From contig NC_053147.1 in assembly GCF_016808335.1 (NCBI RefSeq), positions 22,554,913-22,618,912 of the forward strand: 64,000 bases of DNA, written 5' to 3'. Source of the stretch: Panicum virgatum (Eukaryota > Streptophyta > Magnoliopsida > Poales > Poaceae). Each line of letters starts with the position of its first letter. Position 1 is the first letter of the stretch. Shown in pieces: positions 36,051 through 47,180 of this stretch. Made by a program: the position numbers and the translations under genes. The notes beneath the pieces are model-generated. The model saw only the letters and a program-made list of their open reading frames with translations, was not told where the DNA came from and made no database searches.

Positions 36051-38072
36051 GCTGCTCTCTCAAATCGCCGCACTCTGCCTGCCTCTTCAAGCTTTTTTTT
36101 TTCTATGTGTTTTGTTTTTTCGAATTGGTTATGGATTTGGAAAGCCAGGTGTGCCGTGTGATACTTGACTGACGTTGTGATCGCACGGTGCGACGCCGCT
36201 GCTCTTTTGCTCTTTCCTACAACGAAGATAGCGCAGGATTTAATGCTGGCTGGCCGATGCTAATGGCCCTCCAGTTTGGCTTTTCTGTGACATTCTTTCC
36301 TTTTTTTTTTTTGAAAAAACAAGCTGTGAAGAAATCCTGAGCTCCCAGTCTCTTGACGAATTGTTACCAAGAAAAAATCTCTCGACGAAAGCAAGTACTG
36401 TACGAATCTACGAGCGGCTTAATTCACACGAACTACATATTAATTAAATAATTCGCTTTATTGCCAAAGTCCGGACTGAAAAATGCAAACCTCGCCACCG
36501 GAGCAGCCTTGATGGATGAGGCCCAACACTAGATCTTGCCACAGAGAAATAAGTGGGCTTTATGGGCCTAGCAAAACTAGCCCAGGTCTACTTTGCAAGT
36601 CTTCACTGGTAGAACTTATTGGGCTGCGTTTCTATGTGTCCCGTCAAAATCTGCCGTCATCAAGGCTAGTGAACTTGCGAAATGACAGCTAGTGAACTTT
36701 AAACCAACTGGTTCCTTTTTCCCCCTTTGAGGGCAAAACCAACTGGCTCTTTCATGAGCTTCGTATAGCCTAATCTCACTATTATCGACCTGCAATTAAA
36801 TAATCACAACCTCTTAAATCACAGGAGGTCGCCATGAATATAAGAACTGCAAGATCTAGTGTAGGATCTGTTTTCCTAATATGTCAATTTTGCTTCTTCT
36901 TGTTTTTTTAAGGAAATAGGATGTTAATATATACCTAACCATTGTGGCTGCAGGTGACAAACACGCAAACCTGTATTATAGGCAAGCTGCTGACGCTAGC
37001 TATGCTTACGCAAGGCTCTGATGTCTCGGCTACATGGCCAACCGGTTGACTTTTCCCTTTTTTTTATATATACTGTGTTAAAATAGACCTTTTGTTTGTT
37101 TCAAAGAGATATTTTTAGCACTCAGGTGCAGCCTGATTTTACATGACAAAGCTTGTTGTGGCTATACCATCGTTCTATTTTTTTTTCCGATAAATTTGAA
37201 ATATCAGAAATGTCAAGGATTTTGACCATAAAACCCCACTATAGGTTGATCCGCAAACTTTTTTCTTGTTCCATGTCTCCTGTTCCAGATCTGTTATGGC
37301 AACTTGTAACTAGGGATGGTAAAGGGCCTTGAAATTTAATTTAGATAATTGACGGATCAAGTCCTAAAAGAGCCACGCTTTTATCCTATACAGTTATAAG
37401 CTAAAAATATATAAAGGGCCATAAGCAATTACCACTACTTATAACTAGGGTGCACATGCCACAGACTTTCGTTCTCTGCAATCATGCCTCATATTTTTTA
37501 GTGGAAAAAAAACAAGCTTACGTCACGTGTTAAATTCAGCGGATTGGCTAGGGAAACCATAGAGAATTAGAGATTCCTTCAAATAATAATGATAGGGACA
37601 GTATTATAGCTTTCCCTTCTCCAGCTCTCACGCGGCAGGTCAGTTGACATCGATGAGACCAAATGCATGTATCCACTGTCCACACCAGCCAGGGTTCACA
37701 GCTGCAAGCTGGACTGCACGTGTAGCATTCCAACTCTACGCAGGGCTGAATTTCCAAGTCTGCAATCAGAAGGGAAAGACGCTCACTTTTAGGTCTTTGG
37801 ATCAGGTTAGATTTGAGTCACCAACTCACCATCAGCTAACCACTCTTTTGTTTGGTCCATCAGGGGAGAGCTGACCCCCTTGCAAGTGGCAATTTTGTGG
37901 GGGGTCATTCTGATTTCTGACCCACACTCTCAGTTAATTAAAACAACGCCCGCGTGCATGCTCCACGACGCTGCTTCCCCCCTTCGTAAGCTGAAACAGT
38001 GCAGACACACCTAGCCGATTAATCAGTCAGTAATCTACCAATCTCACAGGGCGGCAAGCTCAGCTCGTAGCT
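36051..38072. other. Intergenic DNA and WRKY upstream region
   Basis: No gene is recognised. Possible W-boxes upstream of the WRKY gene are TTGACT at 37046 and TTGACC at 37222; their distance and number are not remarkable. Confidence 0.35.
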
Positions 38073-38080
38073 CTATAAAT
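38073..38080 (+). promoter_or_regulatory. TATA box of the WRKY gene
   Basis: CTATAAAT lies 114 bp before the ATG. The leader contains a GATCA tandem run at 38152-38170. Confidence 0.65.
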
Positions 38081-38193
38081 GGGGTGGCTCATTCTCCAAG
38101 AGCTTCACGCCCCAAAATCGGCACAGGACAAAAGGAAGAAATAGAGATCGGTCAGATCAGATCAGATCAGAGCAAGGGAGAAGGGTGGCAGCA

Positions 38194-39366
38194 ATGGCGG
38201 CGCCCGCTACTGCGGCATCTGAGCTCGTCGCCAGGGGGAGGAAATCGGCTGCCTCTCTGCGGGGCATGCTCGGCCCGCAGCCGGCGGTCCGTGCAGGCGC
38301 AACGCCCCACGGCCTTCAGCTTCAGGATCTGGTTGAGCAGATCCTCAACTGCTGCGACCGAGCTCTCGCGGCGCTGCGCGCTGCCACGGAGGATGCTGCG
38401 GCTGCCAGCAGCGCCAGGAAGCGCCGCAAGCCGGAGCAGGGCGCAGTTCCTATTCCGGCGACGATTTCCAACTCCAAGAGGATGAGGTAACCAATAGTCT
38501 AGTCCAGCTCGATCATGATGAGTTCATGACTTCATTTTCATGAGTGATTGATGTATCGTCTTCAGTTCTGGTTCTAGAACGTTAACATAGTGATCTCCAG
38601 GCTAAGAGGTGGCGAGAGGGCGACACGAGCTGAGAAGAGGCGGACAATGGAGGATGGCTTCGTCTGGAGGAAGTACGGGCAAAAGGACATCCACGGCAGC
38701 AAACACCCGAGGTGGAGACCTGTTCTCAATTCTGATTACAAGATTATGATCTGAACTCCTCATCAAATTGTTAAGCCCCTCTGACTGGAACTGGAAACCA
38801 TGGATGCACGCAAGAGACCAATCACACTGATCTTCATCTTCCATCTGCTCGTCCGCATGTGCAGGCTCTACTTCCGCTGCACCTACAAGGACGACCACGG
38901 CTGCATGGCCAGGCGGCAGGTGCAGCGGTCGGAGGCGGACCCCTCCGTCTTCCACATCACCTACTTCGGCGAGCACACCTGCTGCCGCGACGACGGCGTC
39001 GCGGAGTCGCCGGCGCCGTTCGTCATCAACTTCGGCGCGAGCACGAGGGACGGACAACAACTAATACGCGGTTCGCTCTGGTCGTCTTCCTGTGACGACG
39101 ACGGCGGCCTAGCGGTTAGCGAGACATCAGATTTGTGCCACTCGCCGGAGGTGAAAGAGGTGCGAGCGGGCATGGGCAACGTGCCTGATGAATCAAGCAG
39201 CGAACAGTCAACGCCGCCACCGGTGCCGGAGCTGACAAGTATGAGCTCGCCGGAGTGGGATTCTTTGGACGGTTGCCTGCTCTGGGACGACATCGGCCTC
39301 GGCGGAAGCTTGTTTGACGACATTGACAAATTCGCCCCTCTCGATTGCGTTGGATTGTTTCAATAG
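38194..39366 (+). CDS. WRKY transcription factor, group III
   Basis: A nuclear DNA-binding protein that recognises W-boxes (TTGACC/T); group III members are mostly stress and defence regulators. Three exons (38194-38486, 38601-38711, 38865-39366) give 301 residues. WRKYGQK is at 120-126. The zinc finger is C140-x7-C148-x23-H172-x-C174, the C2HC signature that defines group III. The second intron falls after the Pro-Arg of SKHPR, the conserved WRKY-domain intron position. The N-terminus has LQDLVEQILNCCDRALAALR, a helical segment common in group III. The C-terminal region is acidic (WDSLDGCLLWDDIGLG, LFDDIDKFAPLD), a plausible activation region. The gene is intact. The paralogue number is not assigned. 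Confidence 0.95.
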
Positions 39367-41643
39367 GAGTGGTGTCACCGTGTCAGAGATCGGTAGGGGT
39401 GTAGCTTAATTAATTCGATCTGTGCAGTCTGTGCTACTAGTATGTACGGTACGTGAAGTGATCTGTTGTGTTGTCACTCATCAGGCCTCTTAAACTCAAA
39501 GGGGAAAATTATGGCGTGGGAGGAGTAATAAACATTGTTCCGCGGTTCGCATATATGGATCTCTATCGACGTCCAACAGGAAAATCAATACTAGATTCTT
39601 ATCGATATTTCATATTTTGTATTCATGATTTGTTGGGTGAGGACATAAGCGGCTGGTGAGCCCTGCTTTGTCCTTACTGCAAGTCTGAAACCCAGAGAGC
39701 AAGTTCTTGAGAAAAAAATATTAGTCGTTTTGGCTTTTCTAGATGCATAACTTCTAGATATATATTATGCTTATATGCATAACAAAATTTATGTAACTAT
39801 AAAACTAAAACAATTATTAATTTGGACGAAGGAGTATTAGGTTTATTCTTAAATGAAGCCTTCACGATCTATTTTAAGGGATCGATCAATGTACTATTTC
39901 TGATCGCGCCAAGTTGATTTCTATTTAAAAGGGTCATCGATTAGCCCTTGCATGACCATACCTTGAGGTAAGATCGTTGGTTTAATTTGTATCTTTTAAA
40001 ATATCAGCATATATATTGTTATTAGTTAGATTTCTGCAATCTATCGGTCGACCATTATAGATTCTAGCAAATAGCTAGTATAGTGCTGACACGGTCTAGT
40101 GACATGGCGGAGCGGCGATGGTTATGGTTGGCACTGTTTACAGACCTGCAATGGTCAGTTGATCATTGCAATTGATAATTAACGAGAGGCCAGGCAATCG
40201 CCAAGAAAGGTGGGGGCATCATGCATCATGGTTCATGGAAAAATGTGGCCTATTGTCATGACACTGTTGACATGGGTATATAGGAATCAGAACCAGTGAA
40301 CTCTCATGTACAATCTATAAGTAGATGATCTTTGAGATGGCTGGAACTTCTCAGTAGAAATATCTATTTCTATATGGTTGCCGGCTGAGGAACTGATTGC
40401 CACTTTTTTTTTTGAATGATCAATGGGGGAGAGCATCTCTATCTGAATTGTATTAAAACAGTATAGCAGACCACATATCAACAATCCTATTTTAGGGGAA
40501 ACGAGGCAAAACCCTACATTGCTCGGTTCATTTGAGAAAATCGGGCTAAAACCGCGACATGCTACCTAGCTGAACTAGGTCTCAAGCAGCACCTTGCATC
40601 ATAAGGCGAATTGTGGCATGACACAGATAACCACACGTCCTAGCATAAGGACTCAAATGTGCCATAACTACTGAAAAAGCCCACAACACATGACATCATG
40701 CATCGAGTTTGGAAGATGCAAGCCACAACACATCGGGCGCAATGCTTTTTCTGCACATCAGTCGGCGCTTCCAAGCACCGACCAAGTGTAGAAAGGGTAG
40801 AATCACAACGACAACGCCTTTATGGAGGTAAATGGCACCAAGAATGTCGTCGTCGTTGAGACCTGCTAGATTCCGGTATGGCTTTCGCTAGCGACACCAC
40901 CGACTATGTACCTCACTGCTTGAGCTCTTAGCAGCTCGCATGAGCCTCAGCCCCCACCAGCAGCACCAGCCCCAGGAGTTCCATCCTGGGCTTCTGCGCA
41001 CAGCACCTTTGAGCTACGGCTCCACCCGTCCCGATACCGCACCCACCCCTACTATGCAGGCGCCGCACCCAGGGACGGAGCTAGGAATCAATGAATACTC
41101 TCGTAGCGCAGCAATATGCTCTTAGGTAGGTTGAGATACCAATGAGTTCGATTACTTGCTTGCTTTAAAAATAATTTTGGTGCAAACTCTTGTCGCGTGG
41201 AACCACAAGAGGATTGCAACCAATCTGTTCCATATATAGCCTTAGTGTACTATTGATCTATCTAGGTCTATGGTCTTCTAATCTTTTTATAGGTGTGTAG
41301 TACATGTAATGCGACTAGGCTATGGGTATAGTGTTTATATGCGTACATGCAACCGTGCATTAATAGATGCTACAAATGTATATAGATGATTAGTATAGAA
41401 AATATTAGAAATAATGAATCAAATGGTATTTTTAAGTGATGGTAGTAGAAAAAGGGGCAAGGGGCGAGGGGCGCTAAATTTCTAACAAAGCGAGGGAATG
41501 CTGCAAGAAAGGGTCATGGTGAGGCCACGTGTCGAGCGCCAATTGGCGAGGTCTGCAGTGTTGACGCGGGAGTAGGAGGCGTCGAAAGTAGTTTAGGGTT
41601 AAATGTGTGAATATTTAGAAACCAGAGTTGCCAAAAGAATATA
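39367..41643. other. Intergenic DNA with retroposon debris
   Basis: AT-rich. A T run at 40405-40414 followed by GAATGATCAATGGGGGAGAGCATC and TGAATTGTATTAAAA looks like an inverted LINE 3' tail (to roughly 40900, minus strand). A Pro/His-rich frame at 40940-41125 has no family resemblance. No gene is supported. Confidence 0.4.
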
Positions 41644-41915
41644 CTCCCTCCATCCAACTATCCAAGGCTCATTACGAAATCTGAAAATCCAGATATGTAA
41701 GGCATATTTTGGTTTTCCTCAAGAGTGACGCTTCAGGAATTGGTGCGGCAGTAATTCATCACATGCATGCCTCGGGAGTGAAAGCACATGCAGAGAGTAA
41801 TCAAATCAGTAATAAATGCCGATTGTTCTTTGCCCAAGAAAAACCAATGATGAGAGTGCTTTCCTTAGTCTTTGAGCCAAGCAAAAATAGGCCTTGCATA
41901 GTTGAATAGAGGGAG
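41644..41915. mobile_element. Stowaway-type (Tc1/mariner) MITE
   Basis: It starts CTCCCTCCATCCAACTATCC and ends with the inverse ...AGTTGAATAGAGGGAG, flanked by TA on both sides (41642-41643, 41916-41917). It is 272 bp, without coding sequence. Confidence 0.85.
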
Positions 41916-41926
41916 TATTTATTATA

Positions 41927-42144
41927 TGAACGTATTCGGTGCAAACCAACCTCTTAGTGTAACTGTGCAAATTTCTAATCTGGGCCACAAGATCAACATC
42001 CAATGTGGTGTGCAGGGGGAGTGAGAGGGGGGATTTGCAAAAGTGTGATTAGAGGTGGGCGGTCCCTTGGATGTTAATCATGTAGCTTAGATCAGAAGTT
42101 TGCAAGGTTGCACAAAGAGATTGGTTTGCACTAGATACATTCCC
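41927..42144. mobile_element. Mutator-type MITE, 218 bp
   Basis: The ends share GTGCAAACCAA.CTCTT.GTG in inverted orientation for about 70 bp (left from 41938, right to 42135). The flanks carry ATTTATTATA at 41917-41926 and 42145-42154, a 9-10-bp target duplication as made by Mutator-like transposases. It was inserted at the very edge of the Stowaway element. Confidence 0.8.
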
Positions 42145-43368
42145 ATTTATTATACTATCCTTGATATCGAAAAAGCTAGCCAAACAATTTATGTTAGCTG
42201 AAAATGATCATGATTACTTAAAGATCATACTTTGTGAAATATATAATTGAAATACATTGACACGAGTATAATGGATAAAAATATTGGCTGTATCTATACT
42301 AGATTAGTGTATTCTTTTTCATATTTATATAATCATCGCCGTATAAGCATTACGGAAAATCATAACCCCTTCGGTATGCCACCCCTTACCTTATCTCCCA
42401 CCGCTCCTTCTGCTGCTCGAGATCCTTGTTAGGCCTACATGTGACTCGCCGGTTGCACCATTTTCTCCCGGCGTTAACTCGCGAGTAACTCGCCGCCCGT
42501 GCCTCCGTGTGTCAGTGTCCGTGTTGGGATATGGGGTAGCAAAAACAAAACTTTTCTACCGCATAAACCAGGAACACTACTGTTAAAGATCACATAATTA
42601 ACACTAGATGCGCGGATGCGGAACTTATGTAGCACATCGATGTCATGCAGATGGAAGCCGGCAGTGCAGTTGCGAGAACCTCCTCACGAACGGCTCGTCC
42701 TTGTGCAGCAGACGCGACATCTCCAAAGTATCGACACATACGGGAAGAAGTGGCGCACTACGGAATGCTAGATCCGCGAGAACGACCTAGGGCTTAACGC
42801 ATGAGGATGCGGCAGCAGGGAGGGTGCAGCCTCCTTGGGATGGGCACCAAAGGTGAGGGGGCGGCTAGGGCTTTCAGGTCTGGCACCCCCTTCCCCTTCT
42901 CTGCTTATATAGGCCTTGGGGCGCCCCTAGGTGGGCTCCTTTTGGGCCCCACTTTGGGCGCTCCCTAATGGGCTAGATAAAGTCCATTAGTACACCTAAA
43001 CCCAATTTAATTTGGATCTCATCCTTATTAGGCTTCTGGGTCCTTAAGTGTGTGACTCTATGGGCTCACGTGCGAATAGACATGGCCCGAGTACTACTAC
43101 TCACCAATAGTTGATAGCGGTCTCTAGCAAGACGTGTCAACTCCTATGCGCACGCAAATCATATCTGACGAGCCATCACAATCTTATACATGTTATTCCT
43201 TTTGCCTCACTATATTTGGTCTGGCTCTAAGCTGACCACTCTTTCTCAATCCTATGATTCGAAATCCTTGGTTAACTCTTAACCCCAGCATAGCCGCACA
43301 TTTCTCGATCCGATCACTCGAGGGGCTCAGAGATATCTCTCTTTTGCAGAAAGAGGCAAATCCCATCT

Positions 43369-44741
43369 TGTCGGGTGCCACAATTAGGGACACCCTAACT
43401 GTAGTACTAAGACCACTTTCGAAAACACAAACACATGTTAAGGCAACTGGGCCCACAAAGGCCCCCGGCCTCCTTCCAAATCCGGAAGAAAGGAAAGGAT
43501 TCAAAGAAGCCCAGCATGTGGCCCATTCGCACCCTCTCAGGCCCACCGAACAATCTCCGCCCCGCTCGAGGGTAGCGGATCTACCCTCGGGCGGGTCATT
43601 CATCTCCGCCTCGCTCGAGGGCTCCCCTCGGGACCCTCGACCGCGCAATCGCATTTCCGCCTCGCTCGAGGACAGCGGACCTACCCTCGAGCGGGTGGCC
43701 AATCTCCGCCTCGCTCGAGGCCATCTCTCGGCACAAGGGACAAATGGCCCCGCCGCCCAACCGACCGCCGTACAAAGGCATTAAAGGCCAGCTACTCCGC
43801 CACGGCTCAAAGGACGGGCGGCGTCAGACTGCCACTCCCGCAGTGGATGTGACCGGCGTCCCGTCCACTGACCCCGGTCACCGCTTTGCCACCCCAGCCG
43901 CTGTAGCAGCACTGTGGAGCATTCAACGCGGTACAAGACAAGTTGGCGCCGCCCCCGTTACTGTCACGCCGACATCAACCATCCGAACACACCTCCCCCT
44001 GGGGAAGGGGTCTGGCGATGTCACGTGCCCTTCCGAGAGGGGCACTCTGCATGCGCGGGCGGGACCCCAGACCTCCCTCTTGTGGGGTCCAGGACTTCCA
44101 CGCGCTCCCGGACCTACTAATGTGCACGCCCGCACCCCGACCAGGGGGTCTGGGACCGTCCCACGCCATTACTACCGCTGGGACTCTGCAGGACGGCCGC
44201 TGCCATCTCCACGGGACCAAGGACGGAGCCCAGGATGACGGCGACGTGCGCCACCTTCCCACAGTACACTTCCTACAGTGTTCGACCACTGTACCCGCGA
44301 TTCAGGGGAAAACGACGACTTCCGCGCCCCTACACTCATGTACACCGCCCCTCCTTACAACTATAAAAGGAGAGGGTGGGCTTCCTTTTAAGGGGGTGAA
44401 AAAACTTTCTCCAATCTAAGGTGGGCAGCAGGTTCTCCGGTTTTTCTCCCTTAGAAAGGCCTCAGCACTACTGAGCACTGACCTCAACCGACTCCACTCC
44501 TAGCAGAGACTTGGGAGCTCCCCTCCCTCTCTCACCTCGCTTGTATCCCCTACAACAAGCACCCCGGGTGCAAGATAATACAGTGCCCTCGCACACCCCC
44601 TTTGCTGGACGTACGGCCCCGCGGCCGGAACCAGGATAAAACCGTGCGTTACTGTGTTGCCTCTTGCATCATCATCTGGGACGAGGAAACACGCAGCATT
44701 TACTAGTTGAGATTCAGGCCCCCCGGGTCAGAACACCGACA
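43369..44741 (+). repeat. 5' LTR of the Tat element
   Basis: 1373 bp. TATA box CTATAAAAGG is at 44361. Four ~50-bp subrepeats, each opening T/ATCTCCGCCTCGCTCGAGG or close to it, begin near 43554, 43603, 43654 and 43703. Confidence 0.95.
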
Positions 44742-44762
44742 GTTGGCGCGCCAGGTAGGGGA
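44742..44762 (+). other. Primer binding site of the Tat element
   Basis: GTTGGCGCGCCAGGTAGGGG directly follows the 5' LTR, the position and TGGCGCGCCA-type form used by grass Tat elements. The priming tRNA is not assigned here. Confidence 0.75.
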
Positions 44763-44807
44763 GCCGCGTGATATTTTTCTCTCTTTTTTCCCATTTGATC
44801 TCCAGGA

Positions 44808-47180
44808 ATGGCGTGCGGATCCAACCCATACCCTATGGGTGTTTCGGATCCGTTCCCAGCGGGACGCGTGGTCTCGTTCGGGAGTCTCGAGTTCAGGGCA
44901 ACCGGCAACGGTTACACCATGCAGCTCCTCTCCTCCGAACGCAACCTCATCGCCCCGACTTCGCCAGCCCGGCGCAACAGGCGCTCGGGTCAGCGTTCAC
45001 GACAAGCACGCGCGGGGCGGCGTCGTGCGGCCCGCCACAGCTCCCCCACGTGGGTCGAGGCTGGCGTGTCGCAACTCAGCATCACAGCTAATGGGGCAAC
45101 CGTTTCATCATCGCGTGCCTCGGCGTCATCTGCGCCAGCGCCATCGCCTGCGGCAGCACTAGTGCCTCCCAGGGGGGACTCGACTTCGGCGTCGCCCTTC
45201 CCCTTCGGGATGCGCAACGCTGCCGCCCGCGCCTCGTCAACCGTCGCTGACTTCATCGAGCATGAGGATCTGCCGGGTCATCATCTTCGGTCGACTCGCA
45301 GCCTCATCGCGTCATCCCCTGACGAATCCTACCCCGAGACGGCGAGCTCGATCGCCGACGACGTCGACTTCTTCATAAACAACTTCACGGCCGAGGAGGC
45401 CGAGGACTACTCCGGGGTCCGCGACCCCGACGCCCTCCGCGAGTTCCAGCTGGCGGCGGCCTACTGCCTCACCTGCTCTGAGGACTCCAGCGAGGGGGAT
45501 TTCGATCCTTCCAGGGAATGCTTCATGGCGGACCTCGCGGACGAGCAAGACGACAATGCTCCAGCCAACGACAAGGACGGCGGGGCGGACGTACGGGCAA
45601 AGCAACCGGCAGTCCCGCCTGCAGCCCCTTCCTCGTCAAGTTCAGCGGCGCGACAAGTTCAACTGGAGCAGCTCAACGAGCTTCAAGCCAAGCTCGACAA
45701 GCAGCGTCGACAAACCCATGAGCTACGCGCCGCACTCAAGCAGCAGCGTACCGTGCCTGGTGCACACGCCCAGGCTGCGGGACGTGTTGCCCGCGAACGC
45801 ATCCTGGCCAACGACAACGTCGACAAATCCCCGGAACTGAAGACGGCGGGCGAGAAGCTCGTCGCTGCGGCTTACCTTCTCCAAGCTATGCCCGAGCCAT
45901 CGACACCCTCGGGCCGCAACCTGCGCCGCGAGGCACAGGAGCTCATCGAGCAAGCTGCCGTGCAGCAGGCCGAGAGTTCTGCGTCTCGCATGCGCTCGAA
46001 GGCCCCGGAGCAGTGTGATGGGACTGCGCACCAGGACCGTGAGGTTTCTGTGCACACACCCCCAGCGGGGAGGGGCAAGGCAGCTGTAGTGCTCGCTGCG
46101 AGGGCACCCTCGGTGCGCGAGCGCATCGGGAGAGTTCTCGTAAGGGAGCGAATCCGCGACACTCGCGGACACGCCGGCGACGGCGACGCCCGCAACGTCA
46201 TCGACACCGAGCACGACAGGGGTGAGTCACCGGAGCCCCCGGGCACCCGTGTGTTCAGCCGGGAGATTCGAACCGCGCCTTTTCCCCCGCGCTTCCGACA
46301 ACCCAACACCCTCGTCAAATACTCGGGCGAGACTGATCCTGCAGTCTGGCTTAACGACTACCGCCTAGCATGCCAGCTAGGCGGCGCGACGGAGGATGCG
46401 GCTATCATCCGCAACCTTCCTCTCCATCTTGCTGACGCCACACGAACGTGGCTCGAGCACCTGCCTGCGGGCCAGATCCACGACTGGGCCGACTTGGTCC
46501 ACATCTTCGTGGGCAATTTCCAGGGCACGTACGTGCGCCCTGGGAACTCCTGGGACCTCAAAGGGTGTCGTCAGAAGCCCCGCGAATCCCTGCATGACTA
46601 CGTGCGGCGCTTCTCCAAGCAGTGCACCGAGCTCCCCAGCGTCACCCACGTCGAGGTCATTAACGCTTTCCTCGAGGGTCCGACGTGCAGGAATCTGGTG
46701 CATGAGCTCGCGAGAAGCCGACCCGTTAATACCAACGAGTTGTTCGACGCTGCCACCAACTTCGCCGCCGGCGAGGAGGCTGTTGGTGCCATCTTCGACG
46801 ACAAATCGAGCATGCGCAAGGACGATGCGTCCGCGGAGGGCGGCAGCGTCAAGCCCAACACCCTCGCCAAGAAATTGAAGCGGGGGAGGAAGGGAAAGAA
46901 GCCGGTCCCACCAAACCGGCGTGAGTCGGGGCAGGCGGAGGACTCCGAGGAGGCCTTCGCTGCCGCCCCAGACCGCAAAGGTCCTTGAGGCCCCCCTCGA
47001 GGTGGCGGTGGCCAGTTCGACGACATGCTTAAGAAACCGTGCCCTTATCACAAGGGGCCGGTCAACCATACCCTCGAGCAGTGCGAAATGCTCAAGAAGT
47101 ACTATAACCGCGTCGCACATCGCGACGAAGACAAGAAGAAGGATGCGGGCGACAAAGGTGGAGATGACGAGTTCCCCCCC
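44808..47180 (+). pseudogene. Tat gag polyprotein, interrupted
   Basis: Gag forms the particle that packages element RNA. The frame opens at ATG 44808 and is clear to a TGA at 46986-46988 (726 codons). The capsid-like retrotransposon gag domain spans about 46310-46770 (WLNDYRLACQLGG, TWLEHLPAGQIHDW, GTYVRPGNSWDLKGC, ESLHDYVRRF). The N-terminal half is Ser/Ala-rich with a short coiled-coil segment (LEQLNELQAKLDKQRRQ). After the stop the same frame continues with a variant zinc knuckle CPYHKGPVNHTLEQC (47038-47082) until a C7 run at 47174-47180, where homology moves to the next frame. TGA replaces a probable CGA (CG deamination). Confidence 0.88.

Noticed and set aside
39468..39659. Short frame downstream of the WRKY gene
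   Set aside because: 63 codons, no motif, located in the probable 3' flank.
43254..44419. Frames of 100-176 codons in the Tat LTR, repeated at 58231-59216
   Set aside because: They lie wholly in the LTR and are present twice because the LTR is; not protein genes.
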